A stretch of DNA of 32,331 nucleotides from CAYYGL01 sp964471235 (GTDB lineage Bacteria > Calditrichota > Calditrichia > RBG-13-44-9 > J075), in NCBI GenBank assembly GCA_964471235.1, contig CAYYGL010000033.1:1-32331 (forward strand), in the 5' to 3' direction. Under the pieces are notes generated by a model that saw only the letters and a program-made list of their open reading frames with translations, had not been told where the DNA came from and made no database searches. The position numbers were made by a program, and so were the translations under genes. Below are positions 1 to 7,341 of the stretch, one piece after another; positions within the stretch are counted from its first letter, which is position 1; the number at the start of each line of letters is the position of its first letter.

Positions 1-1
1 G

Positions 2-430
2 CCAAATGCCATCATAAAAAATGATATTGAATTTATTTTGATGCAACGTAAACCCGGCGGATATCGAAAGCCCACTGAGAGACAAAGAGAACTAAGTAAA
101 ATTAATAAAAAGGATTTTAATAATTGGTTTCAGCAAATTTGGAATATCCCCGGTGCATCAACCAGAGACCATCCAGCCCCATTTCCTTTTGAGCTAGCTT
201 CAAGGATCGTAAAAATGTTTTCTTTTGTGGGAGATACCGTGCTTGATCCATTCTGCGGGACCGGGACAACGATGCTTGCCGCATTAAGAAATGGCAGAAA
301 TAGCATAGGCGTTGAAATTGAACCAGAGTATTGCAAAATAGCGGCACGGCAACTTAAGGCTGAATCAAATAACCTTTTCAATAAGGTCAAATTGATATTT
401 GAAAAAGCAGAAAAAATACAATGTGGATAA
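2..430 (+). CDS. DNA methyltransferase (N4-cytosine or N6-adenine type), C-terminal part, cut by window edge
   Basis: The reading frame is open to the left edge, so only the last ~142 residues are present. The AdoMet-binding motif I (DPFCGTGTT) lies near the C-terminus, followed by a 'GVEIEPEYC' segment. This order is typical of beta-class amino-methyltransferases, in which the catalytic DPPY/SPPY motif precedes motif I and would lie outside the window. The upstream 'IEFILMQRKPGGYR' stretch also fits that family. No start codon needs to be chosen because the gene begins upstream. The stop is followed 62 bp later by an attC-like site, so this gene is probably the payload of an integron cassette. 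Whether it is a solitary methylase or belongs to a restriction system cannot be told. The family call is firm; base specificity is unknown. Confidence 0.85.
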   Translation, partial: PNAIIKNDIEFILMQRKPGGYRKPTERQRELSKINKKDFNNWFQQIWNIPGASTRDHPAPFPFELASRIVKMFSFVGDTVLDPFCGTGTTMLAALRNGRNSIGVEIEPEYCKIAARQLKAESNNLFNKVKLIFEKAEKIQCG

Positions 431-492
431 ATTCAGGTCTGCGAAGATATTGCCCTACACAACGTATGGCCAGCAAAAAGAATAATTGAATC

Positions 493-567
493 GGCTAACA
501 AATCCGACCCACCTAACCGCTATTCCGCTGGCGTTCCATCGTGCCGGTTAAGCCAAATGTTAGTTGC
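493..567 (+). other. Integron attC recombination site (first)
   Basis: The 5' end reads GGCTAACA (493-500) and the 3' end TGTTAGTTGC (558-567), giving complementary outer arms CTAACA/TGTTAG. An inner pair CTAACCG (513-519) / CGGTTAAG (545-552) matches with one extra base, like the extrahelical base of real attC sites. The length (~75 bp) and position 3' of a gene in the same orientation fit attC. The core GTTAGTTGC differs from the GTTRRRY consensus at one position. The predicted cleavage point is between G559 and T560. Confidence 0.72.
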
Positions 568-1512
568 ATAAAGTGAGGATTAAATATGAATGTAAAAAAA
601 CTGGATCAAAAATTTCTCATTGCGCTGGCTATTTTTATGTTAATTGATCCGATAGTTATTAACTGGCTATTTAAAATTCATTTCTTTAGTCCTTTCGTTA
701 AATCTACCAATTACCTGTTACAATCTACCTTATTGGCGGGAATTATCAATATATTTATAGTTTCAATAATTGTATTTTATTTTGGTAAACTCGATTTAAA
801 GTCAATTTGGTTGACACCAAATGACATAAAAATAGCTCTCTTCCCATTAGCCTTAATTTGGGTTATCTCGAATTTAGCAGTTATTTTATTTGGTTTTTTA
901 GCAAGTGGGCAAATACTTTTTATTGACAGGTTTAATTTTTTTATTGGCCGTTTTGCTGGACAAATATTCGGGAATGCCCCATTCGAAGAAATCGTTTTTC
1001 GCGGTGTATTCTTTGTTCAATTATACCTGTTATTTAAACTAAAAACGTCAAATAACAAGGCAATAATACTTGCCGTTATCTTTAGTGAGATTTTTTTTGC
1101 AACTGTCCATATTCCAAATCGTATCTGGATAAACAAGGTAGATAATTTGCTATTCGAAACATTGGGGCTTTTTATCGCTGGTATTTTTCTGAATCTTATT
1201 TTTATATATACCCGCAACCTGGCATATCTAATTGGAATACATGCGATGGCAAATTTCCCAGTTATTTTCTTTAAAGCTCCTTCACAAACAACGTATTACA
1301 CAACTTATGTATTGATTTTAGTGGTAACTTTATTATGGAAAAAATTAGTGCCAGCCAGACAAGAAATAAAGATTAGCGATTTTAGTTTAAATAATGGAAA
1401 CGATTGAATATAACGCTACTAACAAGCGCTTCCACCGCAAAATGCCACGTGTCCGGTTTTTTACAATGTTGAAGGATTTTTAAGCTTGGCGTCTCCGGTG
1501 GAGCGCAGTTTG
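560..1512 (+). mobile_element. Putative integron gene cassette carrying a CPBP protease
   Basis: The boundaries run from the G/TTAG cleavage point of the first attC-like site to that of the second. The segment holds one gene (586-1407) starting 26 bp after the left boundary and ending just before its own attC, which is the standard compact cassette layout. The cassette is markedly AT-richer than the genes from 3.4 kb onward. No integrase gene is visible, so this could be the distal part of an integron whose intI lies to the left, or an integrase-less attC cluster (CALIN). Confidence 0.68.
586..1407 (+). CDS. CPBP family intramembrane metalloprotease (type II CAAX/ABI-like)
   Basis: This 273-residue, strongly hydrophobic protein has about seven to eight membrane segments. 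The three CPBP (PF02517) motifs are visible: EExxxR at E134-E135/R139, the second motif with H175 (FATVH), and HxxxN at H219/N223. These residues form the metal-binding active site of Rce1-like glutamyl/metallo proteases buried in the membrane. In bacteria such proteins are linked to bacteriocin self-immunity, peptide maturation or unknown targets; the substrate cannot be inferred here. A GTGAGGA sequence lies about 8 bases before ATG. The gene sits between two attC-like sites, so it is probably a mobile cassette gene. Its AT-rich codon use contrasts with the downstream chromosomal genes. Confidence 0.88.
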   Translation: MNVKKLDQKFLIALAIFMLIDPIVINWLFKIHFFSPFVKSTNYLLQSTLLAGIINIFIVSIIVFYFGKLDLKSIWLTPNDIKIALFPLALIWVISNLAVILFGFLASGQILFIDRFNFFIGRFAGQIFGNAPFEEIVFRGVFFVQLYLLFKLKTSNNKAIILAVIFSEIFFATVHIPNRIWINKVDNLLFETLGLFIAGIFLNLIFIYTRNLAYLIGIHAMANFPVIFFKAPSQTTYYTTYVLILVVTLLWKKLVPARQEIKISDFSLNNGND

Positions 1513-1520
1513 TTAGTTGC
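1419..1520 (+). other. Integron attC recombination site (second)
   Basis: This is the clearest attC in the window. CTAACAA (1419-1425) pairs with TTGTTAG (1510-1516). The next 12 bases (1426-1437, starting GCGC) pair with CGGTGGAGCGC (1496-1506), leaving exactly one unpaired base. The two paired blocks are separated by a short unpaired spacer, and a ~58-nt variable loop closes the structure. One extrahelical base plus an internal spacer is the structural signature that an integron integrase recognises on the folded bottom strand. The core is GTTAGTTGC (1512-1520), identical to that of the first site. It lies 11 bp after the stop of the CPBP gene. Confidence 0.78.
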
Positions 1521-1676
1521 GGGTAAGCTCAGTACTTAAATCGGTTAACTATAACTAAATTTTTGCGTTTGTAAAATATTTGCTGTAACTTTAAAATATA
1601 TTTAGATATGGTGGGAAAAATAATGCAATCCTGATATCCTGATGGTGTGCTGAGTGAAGTGAGGAAATACAAATAG

Positions 1677-1970
1677 ATGAGATTTCAAATTGAGTTTACG
1701 CCAAGTTCCGAAAAAGACATCGAGTATTTCAAAAAACATGAGCAAAAGATAATCCTCGCTGGTATACGCAAATATTTATCTGAAGACGCAAATGTAGAAA
1801 CAAAAAGGAAAAAGCAATTGAGACCAAACCCATTTGCCCCGTGGGAATTAAGGATAGGAGATTATAGGATTTTTTACGATTTTGAAGAAAAAGACTCAGT
1901 AAAAATAACTGCCATCGGTTTCAAAATTCACCATGAACTTTTTATTCGAGGTAAGAGAGTAGAGATATGA
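1677..1970 (+). CDS. RelE/ParE-superfamily toxin
   Basis: This 97-residue basic protein has the RelE/ParE fold pattern: an N-terminal strand 'FQIEFTPSSEKDIEYF', a helical pair, the central 'LRPNPFAPWELRIGDYRIFYDF' hairpin and a C-terminal strand 'KITAIGFKIH'. The R-x-G-D-Y-R-I-F-Y core is characteristic of mRNA-cleaving RelE toxins or gyrase-targeting ParE relatives; which target applies cannot be decided here. It overlaps the downstream antitoxin by 4 bp (ATGA), with the toxin first, as in HigBA-like or RelE-Phd-like arrangements. A GAGG lies upstream at a somewhat long distance from ATG. The pair follows the second attC and may be a further cassette, but no third attC was found. Confidence 0.8.
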   Translation: MRFQIEFTPSSEKDIEYFKKHEQKIILAGIRKYLSEDANVETKRKKQLRPNPFAPWELRIGDYRIFYDFEEKDSVKITAIGFKIHHELFIRGKRVEI

Positions 1971-2221
1971 AAACCATAGACTTAACACGACAAAAGATAA
2001 ACATCAAGGACTTGTTACGATTGGCCAACTCCGATTCATTGCTGATTCTGTCCGAAGATGGTCATCAGTATGTTTTAGAAGAAGCTGATGCCTTTGACAA
2101 AGAGGTGGCCATGCTTGGCAAAAGTGACAAGTTCATGAAGTTTTTAGAGGAAAGGTCAAGGGAACAGACAACGATCCCAATTGATGAATTGGAAAAGAAA
2201 TTGAAACTGAAAACTTCTTGA
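1967..2221 (+). CDS. Antitoxin partner of the RelE-like toxin (Phd-like)
   Basis: This 84-residue acidic/charged protein begins inside the toxin stop codon (ATGA overlap), so the two are translationally coupled. The N-terminal half ('INIKDLLRLANSDSLLILSEDGHQYVLEEAD') resembles the Phd/YefM-like fold that binds DNA. The C-terminal half is a charged helix (about residues 45-80) of the type that wraps a RelE toxin. The expected role is to neutralise the toxin and autorepress the operon. Family assignment rests on pattern and neighbourhood only. It ends at 2221 with no recognisable terminator. Confidence 0.7.
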   Translation: MKTIDLTRQKINIKDLLRLANSDSLLILSEDGHQYVLEEADAFDKEVAMLGKSDKFMKFLEERSREQTTIPIDELEKKLKLKTS

Positions 2222-2440
2222 CGGGAAACTAATTTGGAAGTCTCCCTGCGATGTGAGTTTGTGCAATTCTGGAAATGCATTCCTTTGACTTACCCAGGTT
2301 GACGAAACGGTTGAGTAGTAAGGCAGAGATAAAAATTAAAGTTTGTTCATTCAGCAAACATCAACTGGAGTTGACGGCAGGGCTCTTATTTTTTGGGCTT
2401 GCTTTTGAACCCTTCGAAAATTATGGTTTTTCAGCAAGTT

Positions 2441-2590
2441 ATGTGCCCTGTCACCCAAATCGGGCAGCTTACCGGAGAGACCTCCATGAACAACACCGGG
2501 GCGGTGAATATTGACGGCACCGACCCGGGCTGCATGTTTTGGCACCGTAAGAACCGGATATACGTTTGGGTAGGGGATACCGTCTGTTGA
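2441..2590 (+). pseudogene. Remnant of a DUF4185/DUF5005-like secreted protein, N-terminal fragment
   Basis: The frame 'VTQIGQLTGETSMNNT...IDGTDPGCMFWHRKNRIYVWVGDTV' closely resembles the start of DUF4185-type five-bladed propeller proteins (pattern: gxTGpgS.Nd......GTDLG.pf.hngk.Y..FGDT). It covers only about 50 residues and stops at a TGA at 2588-2590, directly before the vapC end at 2604. The rest of the protein (normally several hundred residues) is absent, so this is a truncated remnant. GC content rises abruptly here compared with the AT-rich region to its left. The interval 2222-2440 shows no other coding signal. Confidence 0.55.
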
Positions 2591-2603
2591 CAGGAAGAAT
2601 TTC

Positions 2604-3039
2604 CTATAATGCGATGACTTTGATCAAAGCATCAGGTATTAGCCGTAAAAAATCTCTTCGGTTCGAGGTGAGAATCGCATCCGCTTTACTCTTTTGGGCA
2701 CATGCCACTACTATCCCGTCATATACAATACTGCCTTTAAAGCCTGATTGTCCCATCTTTTCAATTAGCCGAAAATAGTCTCTTTTCGTTAATGAGATAA
2801 CGGAGGCTTCGCTTTTAATATTTTGCTCAATGAGTCGCACGGCAGTAGATGGAGACAGACGGGGCTTGAATGGCGCACTTGTTAAAACACTATAGACTTC
2901 TGATATTGAATGAGCCGCCACGATGTAATCCAATTTCTTTCTGCTTACCCCGTTTTACCCAGGATAAAGCGATATCATGCTTCGGGTGCGCTTCCACAAA
3001 AGCGGCAATTAGTACCGAACTATCAAACACAACTCTCAA
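2604..3039 (-). pseudogene. VapC-type PIN-domain toxin, frameshifted
   Basis: Translation from TTG at 3039 gives a classic PIN N-terminus (LRVVFDSSVLIAAFVEAHP), which runs out of frame near 2934-2936. From there the other frame continues with 'LDYIVAAHSISEVYSVLT', 'SIVYDGIVVACAQ' and 'AILTSNRRDFLRLIP'. Removing one T from the run TTT at 2934-2936 (one A on the coding strand) restores a continuous ~144-residue PIN protein with the four expected acidic residues. Either the toxin is inactivated or the base is a sequencing or assembly error. The start overlaps the antitoxin stop (TTGA). PIN toxins are Mg-dependent RNases, so loss of toxin with retained antitoxin would be the harmless state. Confidence 0.82.
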
Positions 3040-3299
3040 GATTTCTCCTCCGGAAGAAGACTTCTCAGCCGCTGTTCACGTTCTTCAGAGAGATAGTTTT
3101 CCAAATCGATAGATAGCTTCCCGGTAAACACGAGAATACCGTCTTTCTCCACCAGCGGTTCATTTTCCGGAACCGGTTCAATGATGATTCGTTTGCCATC
3201 TTCATCAATGTTCAGAGTGGTCTCAGAAGTAATTCCCAGTCGTTCTCTTATTCTTTTGGGGATAATGACCCGACCGAATTTATCGATTGTTGTTACCAT
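3036..3299 (-). CDS. VapB-type antitoxin, AbrB/SpoVT DNA-binding domain
   Basis: This 87-residue protein starts 'MVTTIDKFGRVIIPKRIRERLGI', the swapped-hairpin AbrB/MazE motif (about residues 1-45) that binds operator DNA. The C-terminal half ('ENYLSEEREQRLRSLLPEE') is the helix expected to engage the PIN toxin. The stop TGA (3038-3036) overlaps the TTG of the toxin, so the two form one operon transcribed toward lower coordinates. An autoregulatory promoter should lie in 3300-3464, where AT-rich sequence is seen but no convincing hexamer pair was assigned. The antitoxin itself looks intact. Confidence 0.85.
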   Translation of the reverse strand: MVTTIDKFGRVIIPKRIRERLGITSETTLNIDEDGKRIIIEPVPENEPLVEKDGILVFTGKLSIDLENYLSEEREQRLRSLLPEEKS

Positions 3300-3464
3300 C
3301 GCTTCCCCTTTTTTGGCGATTTAATTATTTTATTGCCAAAAATAAAGTTGTATCCAATTTGATTTATGAACGAGATAACTTCACCGGCTTGATTTGGTCT
3401 ATGCATCGGAGAAGGGTAATCATCACCCCATTGCCATCATTTCATTTCCAGTGACCAATTTCCC

Positions 3465-6400
3465 CTAAAACAGCGACAACTGCCCGTCATCCTTCTTCTT
3501 TTTTTGCGGTTTGGGGGCGGACATCTTTTTGAACTCCTTAAGAGTGTTCTCAATATCCGCTAAAAATCGGGAGGGCGGATTGCTGAGTGTTTTTCCGAAC
3601 AGCACCCGTCGCCGGGCGTGGGTTAAGATTAGTTTCTCCCGGGCGCGGGTCATTCCCACATACAACAGGCGACGTTCCTCTCCGGTATCCACAGGTTCAC
3701 CCTCCCGCTGGTAGGGCAGCAGGGTTTCCTCACAGCCCACAATGAACACCACCGGGAATTCCAATCCCTTGGAAGCGTGCAGGGTCATCAGGGCCACCCG
3801 GTCGGCGCGGGGATCGTATTCATCGGTCTCGTTGCGGAGCATTACCGCATCTAAGAATTCCCCAAGGCGATTGCCATACGGCTGGGACATATTTCTCAGT
3901 TTGCGGATGGATTCGCGCTGCGGTTCGGTTATCCCACTTTTGTTTCGCATGGTTAGCTCATCTGCAATTTGCCCAATGAGCGCTGAGATCGAATCCGAGT
4001 CCCGCCGGGAACGGAGGAAATCCAGGAAGGGGGTGATGTTGCCATACCGTTGCCGGAGATACTGGTGATGAAATGAAGAGTTCGGGCGCAGCACCAGCCA
4101 TAAGCAAGAGAGGATCTCCCGAATTTCCGGGCGTTCATAAAACGCTGTTTCTCCAACGATTTGATAGGGAATTCCGGAGCGCTGGAATGCTTCCCGTAAA
4201 TCCCGGTTGAGGGCGTTCAGTCGATACAACACCGCAAAATCGGAAAAAGAGCGCTCCGGGGGTTCATCCTCCCCGGCAACCCTGCCGGAATCCAGCGAAA
4301 AATAGCTGGTGCCCCCCACCATCTTCTCGATTTCATGCACCACATATTCCGCCTCGGCTTTGTGGGTGGGCGCCTGGTATATCTCTATCCGGGTATTGCT
4401 GACAATATCCGACCAAATGTCCGGTGCTGTGCTTTTCTCCGAACCGGCAATTACCTGCCCGGAAGCTAACAGAATGGTTTGGGAGGAACGATAGTTTCGT
4501 TGCAGATAAATTACCTCCGCATCCGGAAAATCTTCCCGAAACTTCAGAAAATACTCCCGGCTGGCGCCCCGGAATCCGTAGATTGCCTGGTCCGGGTCGC
4601 CAATGACGCACAGGTTGGTTTGGGGGGTGATGAGGTGTTTCAAAAGCCGGTACTGGGCATGATTCATATCCTGGTATTCATCCACCGAAATCCAGCGAAA
4701 CCGATGGCGGTATTTGTTGAGCACATCGGGATGTTGCTCCCAAAGTTTTACGGTGCGGAGGAGCAAATCATCGAAATCCATTGCGGCGGCATTTTGTAAA
4801 GCAGTCTGGTATTGCCGGTAAAGTCCGGGAAAATCGGCGATATCCGGGAACAGATTCTTCAGTTCCGGTGAACCCGGCTCCAGCAGCAAATGCTTCGCGC
4901 CGGAGATGTGTTTCAGGAGAACATTCAAATCCTTTTCCGGCTGCTCCGTTAGGGCAGATTTCATTAAACTCAGGCGTTCCTTCTCCCCCAGGATTGAAAA
5001 ATGCTCCGGCAGGTTAAGATGTTCACCTTCCGCGCGCAGCACCATGGCGCCAAAGGCATGGAAGGTTTTCACGGTCATTTTCCGGGTAAGCGTTTCGCCA
5101 ATCAGGTGGTTTAACCGCTCGGTCATCTCTTCGGCGGCTTTGTTGGTAAAGGTGATGGCAAGAATATGCTCCGGCGATACCCCCTGTTCCGCAATCAGGT
5201 AGGCAATGCGGTGGGTGAGGGTACGCGTTTTACCGGTGCCCGGTCCGGCAACGATGAGTAAATTTCCCCGGGTGTGCTGTACTGCCTTTCGCTGCTGGGG
5301 ATTCAGTCCGGCGAGGGTAAGGTTGTGGGATGGCGGAGACTCATCCACCGGGGGCGCAGCACCGCCTCGACGGGAAATCGGGGGAAGCACTTGTGTGTCG
5401 GTAGTGGTTGCAGGGTAGGGGGGAGGGGCGACTTCCCTGAGCGTCATTGGTTTGACATTTTCTGTTGGTTCGGTCTCTCCCTCTGTCCGGGTAGAGAAAA
5501 AATCCAACTGCACCCCTGTTTTCCGTGATTGCGATGGTGGGATCTCTCCAAACAAATCGATTTGGCTTGAAGTTAGTGCTTTCGTTTCATTTACCAGAAC
5601 CTTGATCACCCCATACGCCCCGTCGTAACCTGCCTGAACGTTCACCTCGCCTTTCCGCATGCGGCGAATCGCTTCCGCCAGCCGTTCTCCGCCGATGCGG
5701 CGAATATCTTCCAGCGGCGCATCCATCAAAATAAACAACTCCGAACCCAACTGAGACAACAATTGCTGATAGTTTTTCTTCACCCTTTTGGAAGCCGCTC
5801 CCACCCCCAGCACTTCGCCAATGACCTCCGGAAGGGGGATCAAACTATGGAACGGGTGCACTTTTTCGGGGCGTCCTCCCTCTTCCCGGTCAGCCAGCAG
5901 TTCCACACGATGCATTACCCCCACGGTGACCGGCTTGCCGCATACCGGGCAAATTCCCTTGTGTTGCAGGGTGGTTTTGGGGTCCCAGCAGATGCCGCAT
6001 TTCCGATGCCCGTCGTAATGATATTTGCCTTCTTCCGGGAAAAACTCGATGGTGCCCCGGAAGGTTTGGGAGTCGCCGGTTTTCAGGGCGTCAAAGATTG
6101 CCGGGTAGGAAAGCTCGGTGTGAAAGATATTGGCTTCCCGGGCTAATTTCGCCGGGGAGTGGGCATCGGAGTTGGAGACCAGGGTGAAACGGTCAAGAGC
6201 GGACCAACGCCAGTTCATGGGTGGATCGGAGGAGAGCCCGGTCTCCAGGGCAAAAATGTGCGGGGTTAAATCCTCAAAACATTCCTCGATGGCGTCAAAA
6301 CCGGATTTGGAACCGAACAGGGAAAACCAGGGCGTCCAGATATGCGCGGGGATGAAATGCGCCTGGGGGTCTGTCTCCAGCACAATCTCCAGCAAGTCCC

Positions 6401-6833
6401 GGGCATCCAGACCCAGAATGGGTCTGCCGTCGGAACGGATATTTCCGATTTTCTCCAATTCCGTCTGAAATTTTTCCACCGCTTCGAAGGAAGGCAGAAA
6501 AACCACGTTATGGATTTTTCGCACTTTGTCGTTTTTTTTATAGATGTTGCTAATCTCCCCGGCGAGCATAAAGCGCACCGGCGCCTGGCACGCGTTGGGG
6601 ACCTCTTTTTGAACCGCCGGAAGATACTCATCTTTCAGCTTAAACAATCCCTCCTCCGCCGGTTCCAATTTCTCCCGCATCTCCTGCAACCAGCCGGGAT
6701 GGGCGATGTCCCCGGTGCCCACAATGTGAACACCCTTCATCTGTGCCCATTTCGTAAGGTGCTCAAAATTCAAATCCTTGCTAGTGGCGCGGGAATAATG
6801 GGAATGTATGTGCAGATCAGCGATGAGTTTCAT
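3465..6833 (-). CDS. Endonuclease Q (PHP) - UvrD/PcrA helicase fusion protein
   Basis: This is a 1122-residue two-part enzyme. Residues ~1-415 are an EndoQ-like nuclease: PHP metal motif HIH (8-10), SDAH (222-225), and a zinc knuckle with C279/C282 and C295/C298. EndoQ cuts DNA 5' of deaminated bases. Residues ~508-1100 are an SF1A helicase: Walker A AGPGTGKT (529-536), FTNKAA, DEYQD, GDPDQAIYGFRGA, QRNYRSS, LHASKGLE and YVGMTRAR. A flexible Pro-rich linker joins them. Three clamp-binding-like peptides occur: QIDLF (424-428), QLDFF (442-446) and QLSLF at the very C-terminus. The start at 6833 is preferred over upstream in-frame codons because GAGG precedes it and the PHP domain starts at once. 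It is monocistronic and divergent from serC. The protein probably nicks damaged DNA and unwinds from the nick. Confidence 0.92.
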   Translation of the reverse strand: MKLIADLHIHSHYSRATSKDLNFEHLTKWAQMKGVHIVGTGDIAHPGWLQEMREKLEPAEEGLFKLKDEYLPAVQKEVPNACQAPVRFMLAGEISNIYKKNDKVRKIHNVVFLPSFEAVEKFQTELEKIGNIRSDGRPILGLDARDLLEIVLETDPQAHFIPAHIWTPWFSLFGSKSGFDAIEECFEDLTPHIFALETGLSSDPPMNWRWSALDRFTLVSNSDAHSPAKLAREANIFHTELSYPAIFDALKTGDSQTFRGTIEFFPEEGKYHYDGHRKCGICWDPKTTLQHKGICPVCGKPVTVGVMHRVELLADREEGGRPEKVHPFHSLIPLPEVIGEVLGVGAASKRVKKNYQQLLSQLGSELFILMDAPLEDIRRIGGERLAEAIRRMRKGEVNVQAGYDGAYGVIKVLVNETKALTSSQIDLFGEIPPSQSRKTGVQLDFFSTRTEGETEPTENVKPMTLREVAPPPYPATTTDTQVLPPISRRGGAAPPVDESPPSHNLTLAGLNPQQRKAVQHTRGNLLIVAGPGTGKTRTLTHRIAYLIAEQGVSPEHILAITFTNKAAEEMTERLNHLIGETLTRKMTVKTFHAFGAMVLRAEGEHLNLPEHFSILGEKERLSLMKSALTEQPEKDLNVLLKHISGAKHLLLEPGSPELKNLFPDIADFPGLYRQYQTALQNAAAMDFDDLLLRTVKLWEQHPDVLNKYRHRFRWISVDEYQDMNHAQYRLLKHLITPQTNLCVIGDPDQAIYGFRGASREYFLKFREDFPDAEVIYLQRNYRSSQTILLASGQVIAGSEKSTAPDIWSDIVSNTRIEIYQAPTHKAEAEYVVHEIEKMVGGTSYFSLDSGRVAGEDEPPERSFSDFAVLYRLNALNRDLREAFQRSGIPYQIVGETAFYERPEIREILSCLWLVLRPNSSFHHQYLRQRYGNITPFLDFLRSRRDSDSISALIGQIADELTMRNKSGITEPQRESIRKLRNMSQPYGNRLGEFLDAVMLRNETDEYDPRADRVALMTLHASKGLEFPVVFIVGCEETLLPYQREGEPVDTGEERRLLYVGMTRAREKLILTHARRRVLFGKTLSNPPSRFLADIENTLKEFKKMSAPKPQKKKKDDGQLSLF

Positions 6834-7341
6834 GTTCATCCTCAAACCAATGACGGAAAGTTCCTGCTTAAAATGATTGCGTTCCATTTTAGTGCATATT
6901 TTAGACATGATTTGGCGGATAAACAAGATGGGATTGGAGAAAAATTGAGAGAGGGATCAGCGGTAAGCAGTCCGCTTTCAGTTGTTTTTATTTTAGACGG
7001 GTGGAGTTGTCTGTTTCCTTTTCTAAATAGACACCCGGGTTCCTGACAAGCAAGGCTACTTGTCAAACGGATGCCCGGCACCGATGCCGGTTCTGCTGCC
7101 TTTTTTCTTTTCCTGTTTGACCCATCCTGCCGGTTTATTAATTTCAAGTGCATTGAATAAGAAGTTTACTGCAATTTCGGGAGAAACCGGTGGATTATCC
7201 GATACCCATAACATCTTTCCCCTGTATCATTCCGGTTCCTTTTTACGCTTCGGAACTTCATGTTTTCCATCACCTCTCCCGGCAGTTTAATTTGAGTTCA
7301 ACGGATATTAATTGCACCGACTAACCCAAGGAGGAATAACC
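6834..7341. other. Divergent intergenic region with possible structured serC leader
   Basis: No convincing gene is present between the two divergent starts. Toward serC the plus strand shows three consecutive small hairpins: TGTCTGTTT/AAATAGACA (7008-7016/7025-7033), TGACAAG/CTTGTCA (7044-7050/7059-7065) and CCGGC/GCCGG (about 7076-7092). A T-rich stretch from ~7099 follows. This could be an attenuator-like leader or chance structure. No known riboswitch class was recognised. Promoter hexamers were not assigned. Confidence 0.35.

Noticed and set aside
2290..2330. GTTGAGT matching the attC 3' core consensus, possibly a third attC after the toxin-antitoxin pair
   Set aside because: No complementary RYYYAAC arm was found within about 120 bp upstream, so no attC fold can form.
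2587..2610. TTGACA followed by TATAAT resembling a strong sigma-70 promoter
   Set aside because: The spacer is only 12 bp, far shorter than the usable 15-20 bp, and the -10 overlaps the vapC stop codon.
6342..7046. Long plus-strand open frame antisense to the EndoQ-UvrD N-terminus
   Set aside because: It has no recognisable domain, and the opposite strand encodes a clearly conserved PHP domain.
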